A DNA stretch of 64,000 nucleotides, taken from assembly GCF_023101345.1 (NCBI RefSeq), contig NZ_CP095848.1, positions 619,501-683,500 of the forward strand. The letters run 5' to 3'. A program made the position numbers and the translations under genes. This DNA comes from Hymenobacter sublimis. Lineage in GTDB: Bacteria; Bacteroidota; Bacteroidia; Cytophagales; Hymenobacteraceae. Below, piece after piece: positions 27,833-39,264 of the stretch; the first letter of the stretch is position 1, and each line of letters opens with the position of its first letter. The notes under the pieces were generated by a model. The model searched no databases. It saw only the letters and a list, made by a program, of their open reading frames with translations, and had not been told where the DNA came from.

Positions 27833-29148
27833 GGCTTGGCGACTACGCGCCGTTTTGGCTGCGCCTTGGCCTGCATAATGTAAAGTGCTGCTAAGTAAAA
27901 AGGCATTAGGGGAATTTTGTAGCGCACTAGCGTGCCGAAATTGCCACTATTGATACCTACCCCGATAGCAAAGATGATGGCAAACAGAAAGCAAAAGAGC
28001 AGAATGGGAGTGCCAAGAATCAAGGCAAAACCCTTTCCGAGTCCAGTTTTGTAAAAAAGGCTAACTGTCAGCCAAATAAACAGGGAGGCTTCCAGGGCGG
28101 AGAGCAGCATTACTGGGTTTCTTACCTCGAATAGGAAAGGACGGAAAATAGAGACTATGATGGCTTGTGGCGCTACTTTCAAAGTAGAGCTCAATGAACC
28201 GTCGAACTCCCCAATGTTATAGGTTGAGCCGTTAGCTGCATAGGTAGTTAGGTACTGCTGATTGATGCGGGCCCGTTCCCCCAATTTTTCAACATCATAC
28301 TTCTCGTCGCCGGCAGTCAAGCCTGTGGCTCCTAGGTAGCCAGCTCCAGCTCCTAGCAGGAGGAACAAGGGCTTGAGCAGCATGCGCAAAGCCGCTGACT
28401 TAATCCGTTGGTTGTTTTCATTAAACACCCACAACAGAGCTGCGGGCAAGAAGGAAAGCAAAATGTAGACCTTTACAGAAAGGAGGATGTAGGCACCTAG
28501 AGTACCAAGCACTACGGCGGTCGGTATATTCTTTTTTAGGATAAGGGCGTGATAAAACCCGTAAAAAGTCCACCCTAAGGCTCCTATGCACAAGGAGTCC
28601 TTCATCAGCCCCGACCCCCAGAAGAAAACAGATGGTAGAAAGAAAACGGCAATAGCCAGTTTCTTATAAGCCAGAGGATATATGCGTAGGAATGTGACAT
28701 ACATAGCCCACATGCCGCAAAAACTCAAAAAGGCAAAGCCGAGAGCAATGACAGTATAACTGCCAAAGCCGATGAGGGCAAATACGCTAGCTACCTGGGC
28801 CACGAAGTACTCCGTTGGAGCATCATACCAATACATCTGGCCAGTATAGCGCAGCATGTCCGCGTCAGCAGGGTGTTTTCCTAACAACAGCTTTACCCCT
28901 GTGCTGAATGAGTCGCCGAAAGCCCGGTATATTACTTTTACGTGCGAAAAGTAGTTAAACGTGTCTCCTCCGCCGTAGTAAAACTGGTAAATCAAGCCCA
29001 GGCCAATGGCGCCTAGAAACTTTACCGATAAAGCCGGGATGAAATACTTCCTGGTTAGAGGGTTGGTGAACCGCTTGCGCACGGCGAAGGCTATCCCGTA
29101 GAATATCCCGAGGTAGAGTGGAGTTAAAAACAGGTCCTTGAGTTCCAT
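27784..29148 (-). CDS. Polytopic membrane protein, possible glycan polymerase
   Basis: This 454-residue protein has about ten membrane helices and no clear catalytic motif. Recognisable segments are YGGGDTFNYFSHVKVIYRAF near residue 60, a loop with MYWYDAPTEYFVAQV, and FFLPSVFFWGSGLMKDSLC mid-protein. The last segment is reminiscent of EpsG/Wzy-type polymerase-like membrane proteins common in Bacteroidota, but the family assignment is uncertain. The start ATG is set at 29148; longer in-frame translation adds an arginine-rich tail. It lies 22 bases after a TPR gene on the same strand. A role in glycan polymerisation is suggested only by position and topology. Confidence 0.6.
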   Translation of the reverse strand: MELKDLFLTPLYLGIFYGIAFAVRKRFTNPLTRKYFIPALSVKFLGAIGLGLIYQFYYGGGDTFNYFSHVKVIYRAFGDSFSTGVKLLLGKHPADADMLRYTGQMYWYDAPTEYFVAQVASVFALIGFGSYTVIALGFAFLSFCGMWAMYVTFLRIYPLAYKKLAIAVFFLPSVFFWGSGLMKDSLCIGALGWTFYGFYHALILKKNIPTAVVLGTLGAYILLSVKVYILLSFLPAALLWVFNENNQRIKSAALRMLLKPLFLLLGAGAGYLGATGLTAGDEKYDVEKLGERARINQQYLTTYAANGSTYNIGEFDGSLSSTLKVAPQAIIVSIFRPFLFEVRNPVMLLSALEASLFIWLTVSLFYKTGLGKGFALILGTPILLFCFLFAIIFAIGVGINSGNFGTLVRYKIPLMPFYLAALYIMQAKAQPKRRVVAKPQLNSARKFSRLATTE

Positions 29149-29170
29149 ACACAGTGCGCGGTAGCCTTCC

Positions 29171-30424
29171 CTACTTCCGTTTCGTCTTAAGGTACGTTTT
29201 GGCCTCCTTGTATTGTTCCGAATTATGGTCGGATTTATCAAGAACTACGCTGTAATAGCGCCGAGCGGCCGTTACATCTTTGCCTCGATCAGCGAGGCGG
29301 GCCAGAGCCAGGTTAGCAAAAACGTAGAATCCATATTTAGTTTCGCCATTGGTTTCGGCGAATACGATGCAGCGCTGATAATACTCTTTGGCCTTAGCTA
29401 AGTCCTTGTAGCGATTCTGCATCAAGTAGCCCAGAAAGTACGTGGCGTAGCGGCCGCTGTTGGCTTCGTAGCCCGGCAGGCCTCGGTTTAGTTTGTCCAA
29501 CATGTCCCGACTTACCCGCTCGCACTCCCGGAACTCGCCCTGCCGAAAGCAGGCGTTGGCATAAATGCGCTGGAGGTAGCCGTTATCGGGGTAGGTGGTG
29601 GCTAGGTAGCGGGCAATGGGCATGGCCTGTTCCGGCTTGTCCTCCTCGTTGATAAGAATGCGCATCAGAAACACTCGGGCTTCGGGGCCCACGTAAAACC
29701 CGTTGTCGGCTACGTTGCGCAGCTGCTGCAGCCCCAACTGCTTGTTGCCCTTGGGGAAAAACAGCAGCACGGGCTTGAGTAGCGGATAATTATCAGGAAT
29801 CCAGACGGCGTAGTAGTTGAAGAGGGCCTGTCCGAACAGAAACTCTGGGCTTAGCCCATTGGCTTCCTTGCTTTTATCGAGGTAGTCTAGGGCGCGCTTG
29901 GCGCCTACCGTGGCTTTGCGCCAGTCATGACGCTCGGCGTGCAGGCGGGCATCAAAACCATAACCCGCCGCCAGAAAAAAGCACGCTTCGTAATTTCTGT
30001 TATCCGCCTTGTACAGGGCCTCACCCTTGGTGATGGCCGTATCCATGTAGGCAAAGAAAAGCTTGTCGTACTGCGTAGTTTGGATACCCGCCGGCATAAT
30101 CTTCCACCACGTACTCAGCCCCAGCAAAAAGTAGGGCATGGGGTGGTTGGGGTAGCGGCGGCGTAAGCTGCGAAATTGCCGCTCGGCCTTGTCGTACTTG
30201 AAGTTGTAGAGGTTAAAAACGGCTCCTTCTAGCTCTGTCTGAATGTCTTTATCAAGCAGGAGCCATCCTTTGGTGTCAATGGCACCGGGAGCAACATCTA
30301 CGTTTTCCAATTGTACCTGCCGCAATGAGTCCTGAAGAAGGGGCGGGCGGGCCGTGTCGGGTTGCTGAGCCAGCCCCACTAAGGGCAGGAGCAGCAACAG
30401 GACAAATTGGAGTCGTTTAAACAT
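29171..30424 (-). CDS. Secreted tetratricopeptide-repeat protein
   Basis: This 417-residue protein has a signal peptide (MFKRLQFVLLLLLPLVGLAQ) and then a helical TPR array. Repeats are visible as FNLYNFKYDKAERQFRSLRR, ACFRQGEFRECERVS, AKAKEYYQRCIVFAE and TAARRYYSVVLDKS. It would act in the periplasm or on the outer membrane as a scaffold or assembly factor. No enzymatic motif is seen. The ATG at 30424 gives a proper signal peptide, whereas an in-frame ATG eight codons upstream does not improve it. It is co-directional with the membrane protein downstream, and the two may form an operon at the edge of the glycan locus. Confidence 0.8.
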   Translation of the reverse strand: MFKRLQFVLLLLLPLVGLAQQPDTARPPLLQDSLRQVQLENVDVAPGAIDTKGWLLLDKDIQTELEGAVFNLYNFKYDKAERQFRSLRRRYPNHPMPYFLLGLSTWWKIMPAGIQTTQYDKLFFAYMDTAITKGEALYKADNRNYEACFFLAAGYGFDARLHAERHDWRKATVGAKRALDYLDKSKEANGLSPEFLFGQALFNYYAVWIPDNYPLLKPVLLFFPKGNKQLGLQQLRNVADNGFYVGPEARVFLMRILINEEDKPEQAMPIARYLATTYPDNGYLQRIYANACFRQGEFRECERVSRDMLDKLNRGLPGYEANSGRYATYFLGYLMQNRYKDLAKAKEYYQRCIVFAETNGETKYGFYVFANLALARLADRGKDVTAARRYYSVVLDKSDHNSEQYKEAKTYLKTKRK

Positions 30425-30535
30425 AAGAATAACGAATTGCGGCTTCAAACACGACTGAACAAATGTCCCATACTATGCATTGCAACAGCTAAAGTAGAAC
30501 ATTTGGCCTAGTTTTGGACAAATAAGATACACCAT

Positions 30536-31450
30536 ATGCAGCTTTTACAAGCCCTGTGCCAGATAGCGGCCCCTTCTGGTAATGAAGCTCCTCTAACAGA
30601 ATTCTTGCTCCGGTACATACAGCAGCACCAAGCCAATTGGCGCACCCTGCCAACCGTAGTAGCAGGCGGTGAGTTCCAAGATTGCATTATTCTTATATTT
30701 GGAAAGCCCCGCACGGCGGTTTTTGCCCACCTTGACAGTATAGGCTTTACCGTGCGCTACGGCAAGCAGTTGGTGCGCATCGGCGGCCCCGACGCTGAAA
30801 CCGGGTACCGCCTAGTGGGCCGCGACGCGCAGGGTGAGATTGAGTGCACGTTGCAGGTGAACGAGGAAACGGGGGCCCTGAGCTACGATTTTCACCGCGA
30901 GATTGAGCGCGGCACAGAGCTGACCTTCCGGTGTGACTTTCGGGAAACCGAAACCACCGTGCAAAGCTGCTATCTCGACAATCGGCTGGGGGTCTGGAAC
31001 GCCCTGCGTCTGTGCGAAACCTTGCAGGATGGCATCGTGGCTTTCTCGTGCTGGGAAGAGCACGGCGGGGGCTCCGTGGCGTACCTGGCCCGCCACATCT
31101 ACGAAACCTACGGCGTGCGACAGGCCCTAATTTCTGACATTACGTGGGTGACGGAAGGGGTTCGGCCGGGCCAAGGCGTGGCTATTTCCCTGCGCGACTC
31201 CCTGATTCCGCGCCGCAGCTACGTGGAGCGCATCCGGCGCATCGCCCGGGAAGCTGGTATTGCGCATCAACTAGAGGTAGAAGCCAGCGGAGGCTCCGAT
31301 GCCAAGGAACTGCAGCTCAGCGCCCAACCCTGGGATTGGTGCTTTGTGGGGGCGCCCGAAGATAACGTGCACTCCCCCGACGAAATCGTGGCCAAAATGG
31401 ACATTGAAAGCATGCTAGCTCTGTACCAGGAACTGATGCGCAAGCTCTAG
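30536..31450 (+). CDS. M42-family metallo-aminopeptidase
   Basis: This 304-residue protein belongs to the M42 (glutamyl aminopeptidase/cellulase-like, FrvX) family in clan MH. Candidate metal and catalytic residues are His65 and Asp67 (AHLDSIGF), Asp148 (YLDNRLG), Glu174/Glu175 (WEEHGGGS), Asp201 (SDITWVTEG) and His279 (VHSPDE). It is slightly shorter than the usual 340-360 residues. It is cytosolic and probably trims peptides from protein turnover. It stands alone between the divergent TPR gene and the pyrophosphatase, followed by a strong terminator. Confidence 0.88.
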   Translation: MQLLQALCQIAAPSGNEAPLTEFLLRYIQQHQANWRTLPTVVAGGEFQDCIILIFGKPRTAVFAHLDSIGFTVRYGKQLVRIGGPDAETGYRLVGRDAQGEIECTLQVNEETGALSYDFHREIERGTELTFRCDFRETETTVQSCYLDNRLGVWNALRLCETLQDGIVAFSCWEEHGGGSVAYLARHIYETYGVRQALISDITWVTEGVRPGQGVAISLRDSLIPRRSYVERIRRIAREAGIAHQLEVEASGGSDAKELQLSAQPWDWCFVGAPEDNVHSPDEIVAKMDIESMLALYQELMRKL

Positions 31451-31476
31451 TCAGAACTCAAGCTCAAGAACCGGAG

Positions 31477-31526
31477 AAAGCCGGGCGGTCAATGCGTGAA
31501 TCTTGCGTGTTGGCCGCCCGGCTTTT
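31477..31526 (+). terminator. Intrinsic terminator after the M42 peptidase
   Basis: A 12-bp perfect GC-rich stem (31477-31488 with 31514-31525), extendable by four pairs including one G-U, ends in TTTT. Confidence 0.8.
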
Positions 31527-31652
31527 GTGCTATGGCGTCGGCACTGCTACAGCTTACTGCTTGACTATTAGCTAATAAATTCTATTTTACCCCACCAATC
31601 GTTCTTTCTCACCTTTCTCTTTCCCAACCACCTTAACCTATTCCCACCGCTT

Positions 31653-33869
<2,217 letters not shown>

Positions 33870-33916
33870 GCTGTGCGGAGCCACCGGCAGCAACTTGCCG
33901 AAACCAGATAGGCACG

Positions 33917-33952
33917 AAAGCCGCCTTCCTTCCCCAGGAGGGCGGCTTTTTT
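33917..33952 (+). terminator. Intrinsic terminator after hppA
   Basis: A 14-bp stem (33917-33930 with 33936-33949, one G-U pair) has a five-base loop and a run of six T. Confidence 0.85.
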
Positions 33953-33956
33953 CTGC

Positions 33957-33964
33957 TACCTTTG
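33957..33964 (+). promoter_or_regulatory. Putative -7 box before hpt
   Basis: TACCTTTG fits the TAnnTTTG consensus, lies immediately after the hppA terminator and 34 bases before the hpt start, as expected for a new transcript. Confidence 0.45.
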
Positions 33965-33998
33965 CCCGCCCGCTCACCTACGGCCCAACCCCAAACGG

Positions 33999-34538
33999 AT
34001 GACCCCGGACCATATTTCGCTGCATAACAAGCAGTTTGAGCCCTACCTGTCGGCCGCTCAGCTAGCCAGTGCCATCCAGCAGGTAGCCGCTCGTCTCAAC
34101 CACGACTACCACGGCCAAACTCCTCTGTTCGTGGCCGTGCTCAACGGCTCCTTTATGTTTGCCGCCGATTTGCTCAAGGAAATAACGCTGCCCTGTGAGG
34201 TGAGCTTTATTCGGGTGGCCTCCTACCAGGGCACTAGCAGCACTGGCGAGGTGAAGGAAGTGCTGGGCCTCACCGAAGAGCTAGCGGGCCGCCACGTGGT
34301 TATTCTGGAGGATATTGTGGATACCGGTCACACCATGCGCATGCTGCTCGACACGCTGGCCGAAAAGCAGCCGGCTTCCTTGGAGGTAGCTACCCTGTTT
34401 CTAAAGCCCGAATGCCTGCAGTACGAGCTGCCAATTCGCTACGTAGGCCTGAGCATCCCCAACGATTTTATTGTGGGCTACGGCCTCGATTACGACGGAC
34501 TGGGCCGTAATTACCCTGATGTGTACAAAGCCGTGTAG
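33999..34538 (+). CDS. hpt: Hypoxanthine phosphoribosyltransferase
   Basis: This 179-residue purine-salvage enzyme converts hypoxanthine or guanine plus PRPP to IMP or GMP. The PRPP-binding motif is VVILEDIVDTGHTM in the second half. FVAVLNGSFMFAADLL and FIRVASYQGTSSTGEV (flexible active-site loop) precede it, and the purine-binding PNDFIVGYGLDYDG follows. Length is typical. It heads a run of housekeeping genes with adk next, which fits nucleotide metabolism. Confidence 0.94.
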   Translation: MTPDHISLHNKQFEPYLSAAQLASAIQQVAARLNHDYHGQTPLFVAVLNGSFMFAADLLKEITLPCEVSFIRVASYQGTSSTGEVKEVLGLTEELAGRHVVILEDIVDTGHTMRMLLDTLAEKQPASLEVATLFLKPECLQYELPIRYVGLSIPNDFIVGYGLDYDGLGRNYPDVYKAV

Positions 34539-34659
34539 GAAGAGTCCTGCGCCTGAGGCTAGCTAAAATTCGCTGGCCTGCGTAGAGGCTTTCCCGTTCG
34601 TTGCTTATATTTCCAAAACCACCCGTTTTCTCCTTCCCCCGCGTAACTCCCCGCTACTC

Positions 34660-35283
34660 ATGCTGAATCTCGTGCTCTTCGGCCCGCCCGGTGCCGGCAA
34701 AGGAACGCAAAGCCAGAAGCTTATTGCCCGCTATAATCTGGTTCACCTCTCCACCGGCGACCTGCTCCGCGCCCAGATTACGCAGGGCACGGAACTTGGC
34801 CTGCGCGCCAAAAAGCTCATGGACGAAGGCCTGTTGGTACCCGATGAGGTGGTAATTGGCATGATCAACAGTGCCCTCAGCGACAATAAACAGGCCGCGG
34901 GCTTTATTTTCGATGGTTTTCCGCGCACCGTGCCCCAAGCCGCCAGCCTCGACCAACTGCTGGCCCAGCACGATACCGGCGTGTCGTGCATGGTGGCGCT
35001 GGAGGTAGCGGAGGAGGAGTTGGTGAAGCGCCTGCTGGAGCGGGGCAAAACCTCGGGCCGCCCCGACGACCAGAACGAGGAGAAAATTCGCAAGCGCGTG
35101 ACGGTATACAACACCGAAACCGCCCAGGTAGCCGGCTACTACGCCGAGCAGCAGAAATTCCATTCCCTAAACGGCATTGGTGCCATTGATGACATCTTCG
35201 GCCAGATCTGTGCCATTCTCGACAAGCACCAGCCCGCCACTACGGAAAGCAGCCGGCAGGCTACCGACGAAGTAAAAGCGTAA
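34660..35283 (+). CDS. adk: Adenylate kinase
   Basis: This 207-residue enzyme balances ATP, ADP and AMP. The P-loop is GPPGAGKGT at residues 8-16. STGDLLRAQI and FDGFPRTVPQA bind AMP, and RLLERGKTSGRPDD forms the lid region. The lid is the short form without a zinc-binding CxxC insertion. The final 15-20 residues after CAILDKHQ are a loose polar tail. A long intergenic palindrome follows before obg. Confidence 0.95.
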   Translation: MLNLVLFGPPGAGKGTQSQKLIARYNLVHLSTGDLLRAQITQGTELGLRAKKLMDEGLLVPDEVVIGMINSALSDNKQAAGFIFDGFPRTVPQAASLDQLLAQHDTGVSCMVALEVAEEELVKRLLERGKTSGRPDDQNEEKIRKRVTVYNTETAQVAGYYAEQQKFHSLNGIGAIDDIFGQICAILDKHQPATTESSRQATDEVKA

Positions 35284-35322
35284 CTTTGCGGCTGCTACCC
35301 CATCGGTAGCGGCAGAATCATC

Positions 35323-35424
35323 TGTCATCCTGAGCTCAAGCAAAGGACCTTATCCCCTTAGGGCGATGTTCGTTTTACGACTCGTGCCTCCGGAATAAGG
35401 TCCTTTGCTACGCTTAGGATGACA
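35323..35424. repeat. Long imperfect palindrome A (102 bp)
   Basis: The outer arms begin TGTCATCCTGAGC and end GGATGACA. The arms pair over about 30 bases (35323-35353 with about 35394-35424) with a few mismatches and one single-base gap. A central spacer of roughly 40 bases separates them. It resembles the short palindromic intergenic elements common in Hymenobacter genomes, and its ends are similar to palindrome B at 37267. Confidence 0.8.
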
Positions 35425-35508
35425 GTTGTTTTACTACCCCACCGCAGAGGCAGGGACGAGGAAGAATGTTCGTTCTTCATTCCTACTTCTTCATTCTTCA
35501 TTCAACAA

Positions 35509-36507
35509 GTGGCTTCTAATAACTTCATCGACTACGTAAAAATAAATTGCCGTTCGGGGCGGGGTGGGGCAGGTTCGCACCATTTCTTTCGCGCCAAAGG
35601 CTTGCCCAACGGCGGGCCCGACGGCGGCGACGGGGGCCGCGGGGGCCACATCATCCTGGAGGGTAACTCTCAGCTCTGGACCCTGCTGCACCTGCAGTAT
35701 CAAAAGCACCTGATTGCCCAGGCCGGCGAAAACGGCGGCGAAAACCTGCGCACCGGCGCTCAGGGCGACGATATCATCATTCAGGTACCGCTCGGCACCA
35801 TCGCCCGCGACGCCGAAACCGGCGAGAAAAAGCTGGAAATTACGGAGCACGGCCAGCGCCTGATTCTGACGCCCGGCGGCCGCGGCGGCCTCGGCAACGA
35901 CCACTTCAAATCCGCCACTAACCAAGCACCCCAGTACGCCCAGCCCGGTGAGCCCGGCATTGACGAATGGGTAGTGCTGGAGCTGAAACTGCTGGCCGAC
36001 GTGGGCCTGGTGGGCTTCCCGAACGCCGGCAAAAGCACCTTGCTCTCGGTAGTATCGGCGGCCAAGCCTAAGATTGCCGACTACGCCTTCACCACCCTCA
36101 CGCCCAACTTGGGGGTAGTAGCCTACCGCGACTATAAGTCGTTTGTGATGGCGGATATTCCGGGCATCATTGAGGGAGCTGCGGAGGGTAGGGGCCTGGG
36201 GCACCGCTTCTTGCGCCACGTAGAGCGGAACTCCATTTTGCTGTTTATGATCAGCTGCGACTCGCCGGATATAAATGCCGAATATCAAGTGTTGCTCAGT
36301 GAGTTAGAGCAGTTTAATCCGGAGCTGCTAGACAAGAAGCGCCTGCTGGCCATTACCAAATCCGACATGCTGGATGAGGAGCTGGAAGCGGAAATCCGGG
36401 AAACGCTACCCACCGACCTGCCCACCATCTTCATTTCCAGCCTGACCAACAAGAATATTCAGCCCCTGAAGGATATGATCTGGCAGGCCCTGCACGCCGA
36501 AAAGTAG
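35509..36507 (+). CDS. obg: Obg GTPase
   Basis: This 332-residue essential GTPase is involved in late 50S ribosome assembly and stress response. The glycine-rich Obg fold starts [19 protein letters not shown]. The G domain has P-loop [10 protein letters not shown]3 DIPG and G4 TKSD. The start is GTG at 35509 (V-A-S-N-N-F), which matches the usual family N-terminus. Reading further upstream in frame would add an unconserved stretch covering part of the intergenic palindrome. It lies between adk and grpE. Confidence 0.94.
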   Translation: MASNNFIDYVKINCRSGRGGAGSHHFFRAKGLPNGGPDGGDGGRGGHIILEGNSQLWTLLHLQYQKHLIAQAGENGGENLRTGAQGDDIIIQVPLGTIARDAETGEKKLEITEHGQRLILTPGGRGGLGNDHFKSATNQAPQYAQPGEPGIDEWVVLELKLLADVGLVGFPNAGKSTLLSVVSAAKPKIADYAFTTLTPNLGVVAYRDYKSFVMADIPGIIEGAAEGRGLGHRFLRHVERNSILLFMISCDSPDINAEYQVLLSELEQFNPELLDKKRLLAITKSDMLDEELEAEIRETLPTDLPTIFISSLTNKNIQPLKDMIWQALHAEK

Positions 36508-36666
36508 GCCAACACATCCTGGTCCGCCAAGACGGCTGAACTAACTACCTGGCAACTGAAGTTTCAGTGCCACAATGACAGCCAAGTAGGGTTTGGCAGG
36601 TTCCTTGTGCCCGAACCCGGCTGTATGTCTTCCCGATTCAACCCATTCCGACGATTCCAAGCGAAA

Positions 36667-37254
36667 ATGGCTGACGATAAAACCCCCCAATCCAACGAAT
36701 CCCAATTCGACCAGACGGACGCTGCCGCCGACCACGTAGCCGGCGAGTTGACGGAAGAGCCCACTGCCCCCGAGGTTGGGGAAGTAGAAGGTGCCACTAC
36801 CGCCACGACTGGCTCGAAGACAGATGCTGAGTTGGCTGATTTGAAAGATAAGTACCTGCGCCTAGTGGCGGAGTTCGAGAACTACAAGCGCCGCACCACT
36901 AAGGAGCGCGCCGACCTGTTCAAAACCGCTAACCAGGAGCTGATGGTGGCGTTGCTACCCGTGCTGGATGACTTTGACCGGGCCCGCCACCACACCAAGG
37001 ATACCGAGGATGCCGGCACGGTGCGGGAAAGCATCGACATCATTCATAACAAGCTCCAGAAGACTCTGAACCAGAAGGGCCTGGCCCCGATGGAAGCCAA
37101 AGGTGGCGCCTTTGACCCTGATTTGCACGAGGCCATTACTCAGATTCCGGCTCCCTCGGAAGACCTGAAGGGCAAGATTGTAGATGAAGTGGAGAAAGGT
37201 TACTACCTCGGCGACAAGGTAATTCGCCACGCCAAAGTGGTACTGGGGCAGTAG
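36667..37254 (+). CDS. grpE: Nucleotide exchange factor GrpE
   Basis: This 195-residue co-chaperone releases ADP from DnaK. An acidic disordered N-terminus (about residues 1-60) is followed by a long helix (LKDKYLRLVAEFENYKRRTT) and then the beta-wing domain with GGAFDPDLHEAI and GYYLGDKVIRHAKVVLG. The ATG at 36667 (MADDKTP) is preferred to an in-frame ATG at 36607 because the extra residues are unconserved. It is followed by dnaJ after an intergenic palindrome; dnaK itself is not in the window. Confidence 0.94.
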   Translation: MADDKTPQSNESQFDQTDAAADHVAGELTEEPTAPEVGEVEGATTATTGSKTDAELADLKDKYLRLVAEFENYKRRTTKERADLFKTANQELMVALLPVLDDFDRARHHTKDTEDAGTVRESIDIIHNKLQKTLNQKGLAPMEAKGGAFDPDLHEAITQIPAPSEDLKGKIVDEVEKGYYLGDKVIRHAKVVLGQ

Positions 37255-37266
37255 AAAAACCAGAAC

Positions 37267-37383
37267 GTCATGCAGAGGCATGTCGCGCATCAAGCGAGTG
37301 ACCGAAGCATCTCGCGTGGCATCGTTAACACAGTAACTCCATACGTCAGCACGCGAGATGCTTCGGCTGCGCCTCTGCATGAC
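37267..37383. repeat. Long imperfect palindrome B (117 bp) between grpE and dnaJ
   Basis: Outer arms pair perfectly over 13 bp (37267-37279 with 37371-37383) and inner arms over 16 bp (37303-37318 with 37350-37365). An asymmetric 23-versus-5-base bulge lies between them. The ends (GTCATGCAG and CTGCATGAC) recall palindrome A. It occupies nearly all of the gap before the dnaJ start. Confidence 0.82.
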
Positions 37384-37402
37384 AGCCAAGTATAGTAAGA
37401 TC

Positions 37403-38545
37403 ATGGCAACGAAGCGAGATTATTACGAGGTGCTGGGCGTAGCCAAAAACGCTTCGGGCGACGAGATTAAGAAGGCCTACCGCAAGGTGGCCATCAAGTA
37501 TCACCCCGATAAAAACCCCGACGACCCCACCGCCGAAGACAAGTTCAAGGAAGCTGCTGAGGCGTACGAAATTCTGAGCGACGAACAGAAGCGCGCCCGC
37601 TACGACCGGTTTGGCCACCAGGCTGGCGGCGGTAACGGGGGCGGCCCGAATATGGAGGACATTTTCTCCCAGTTCGGCGACATTTTCGGGGGCGGCGGCT
37701 TCGAGGGCTTCTTCGGGGGCGGTGGCCGCGGCCAGCAAGGCGGCCGGCGCGTGCGCAAGGGCTCCAACCTGCGCATCAAGCTGAAGCTGGACCTGGAAGA
37801 GGTGGCCAACGGCGTCGAGAAGAAAATCAAGGTGAAGCGCTACGTGGCCTGCAACACCTGCTCGGGCACCGGCGCCAAAAACGGCACTGACCTAAAAACC
37901 TGCGGCACTTGCAACGGCCAGGGTCAGGTGAAGCGCGTGGTGCAAACCATGCTCGGCCAGATGGTTAGCGCCTCTACTTGCCCTACCTGCGAGGGTGAGG
38001 GCAAGGTAGTAACCAGCAAATGTGATGTGTGCCACGGCGAAGGTCGGCAGCTGCACGAGGAGGTTATTCCGATCAACATTCCGGCGGGCGTAGCCGAGGG
38101 CATGCAGCTGAGCATGAACGGCAAAGGCAACTACCCCGAGCGCGGCGGCGTACCCGGCGACCTACTCATTCAGATTGAGGAGGAGCCGCACGAGCTACTC
38201 AAGCGCGACGGCAACAACATCATGTTCGAGCAGTACATCTCGTTCGTGGATGCCTCGCTGGGCGCCAGCATTGAGGTGCCGACCATTGAAGGCAAGGTCA
38301 AGATTAAGGTAGACCCCGGCACCCAGCCCGGCAAAATCCTGCGCCTGCGCGGCAAAGGCATCAAGGACATCAACGGTTACGGCCGCGGCGACCAGCTCAT
38401 CCACCTCAACGTCTGGACGCCGAAAAACGTGACGGGCGAGGAGCGCGAGCTGCTGGAAAAACTGCGTGATTCGCGCAACTTCACCCCCAACCCCGGCAAA
38501 AACGACAAAGGCTTCTTTGAGAAAGTAAAGGAGTACTTCCAGTAA
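37403..38545 (+). CDS. dnaJ: Chaperone DnaJ
   Basis: This 380-residue class A J-protein stimulates DnaK ATPase. The J domain ([15 protein letters not shown]) carries the HPD motif in [12 protein letters not shown] glycine/phenylalanine-rich linker follows, then a zinc domain with all four CxxCxGxG repeats ([32 protein letters not shown]) and the C-terminal substrate-binding domains. The start at 37403 is chosen because sequence before it belongs to palindrome B. It is followed by a strong terminator. Confidence 0.96.
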   Translation: MATKRDYYEVLGVAKNASGDEIKKAYRKVAIKYHPDKNPDDPTAEDKFKEAAEAYEILSDEQKRARYDRFGHQAGGGNGGGPNMEDIFSQFGDIFGGGGFEGFFGGGGRGQQGGRRVRKGSNLRIKLKLDLEEVANGVEKKIKVKRYVACNTCSGTGAKNGTDLKTCGTCNGQGQVKRVVQTMLGQMVSASTCPTCEGEGKVVTSKCDVCHGEGRQLHEEVIPINIPAGVAEGMQLSMNGKGNYPERGGVPGDLLIQIEEEPHELLKRDGNNIMFEQYISFVDASLGASIEVPTIEGKVKIKVDPGTQPGKILRLRGKGIKDINGYGRGDQLIHLNVWTPKNVTGEERELLEKLRDSRNFTPNPGKNDKGFFEKVKEYFQ

Positions 38546-38567
38546 GCCGGTACGAGTTATTATCTCT

Positions 38568-38603
38568 AAAAGCCCGCTTTCCTCGAAGGAAAGCGGGCTT
38601 TTT
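38568..38603 (+). terminator. Intrinsic terminator after dnaJ
   Basis: A perfect 16-bp stem (38568-38583 with 38587-38602) has a three-base loop and ends in a T run. The A-rich start of the stem could also serve the opposite strand. Confidence 0.87.
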
Positions 38604-38760
38604 GCGTAGCGGAAAGTTAGAGCAGGAGGATAAGGGGTAGAAAAAAAAGGGCAAACGGAACCAGCGTGAGCCTCGGCGTGGAAAATAATTTTAGGTTAGG
38701 CTGTAATGCAAATCCACAATGGGCGACTAATGCAGTGTAGTTAAATCTTGGCCTGGTCTC

Positions 38761-39264
38761 GTGGTTGTTTCCGCTGTTTCCGCATCCTTCGTGGCTCACA
38801 TCAATGCCCATCAGCCCCTGCTGCTGCGCATCTGCCGGATGTACTGCCCCGATGCCGACGACCGGCAGGATCTGTACCAGGAAATGGTGCTGCAGTTGTG
38901 GCGGGCCTACCCTCGCTACGAGGCCCGGGCCTCGTTTAGCACTTGGCTCTACCGCATTGCCCTGAACATAGCCATTTCGGACCTGCGCCAGCGCACCCGT
39001 CAGCCCACGTCCCAGCGTCTTGGCTCCATGCTGCCCGAGGTAGCTGCGCCGCCGGACCTGGGCCCCGATGCCGACGACCTGGGGTTGCTGCACCGGGCCA
39101 TTGCGCGGCTTTCAGACGTGGAAAAGGCCTTTGTGCTGCTGTATCTGGAAGAGCGCACCTACGAGGAAATGGCCGACATCCTCGGCATCACCCAAAACAA
39201 TGTGCGGGTCAAGATGCACCGCATCCAGGAGAAGCTTCGCCACCTGCTAACCCAGCTTGCCTAA
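38761..39264 (+). CDS. ECF-type RNA polymerase sigma factor
   Basis: This 167-residue sigma-70-family regulator has region 2 (CRMYCPDADDRQDLYQEMVL and FSTWLYRIALNIAISDLRQ) and region 4 (LSDVEKAFVLLYLEERTYEE, then a helix-turn-helix ADILGITQNNVRVKMHRIQE). No ATG is near the N-terminus; GTG at 38761 gives normal length. Its stop overlaps the ATG of the next gene (TAATG), the usual arrangement for a sigma factor and its membrane-bound regulator. The promoter it recognises cannot be told from this window. Confidence 0.9.
   Translation: MVVSAVSASFVAHINAHQPLLLRICRMYCPDADDRQDLYQEMVLQLWRAYPRYEARASFSTWLYRIALNIAISDLRQRTRQPTSQRLGSMLPEVAAPPDLGPDADDLGLLHRAIARLSDVEKAFVLLYLEERTYEEMADILGITQNNVRVKMHRIQEKLRHLLTQLA

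Noticed and set aside
35491..36288. Minus-strand 265-codon frame opposite obg
   Set aside because: It is antisense to the Obg glycine-rich domain and its composition reflects that; no motif is seen.
38943..39263. Long upstream extension of the membrane-protein frame inside the sigma-factor gene
   Set aside because: It reads a second frame of the sigma-factor coding sequence and yields a His/Ala/Pro-rich peptide with no family character. The ATG at 39264, overlapping the sigma stop, is a normal start.
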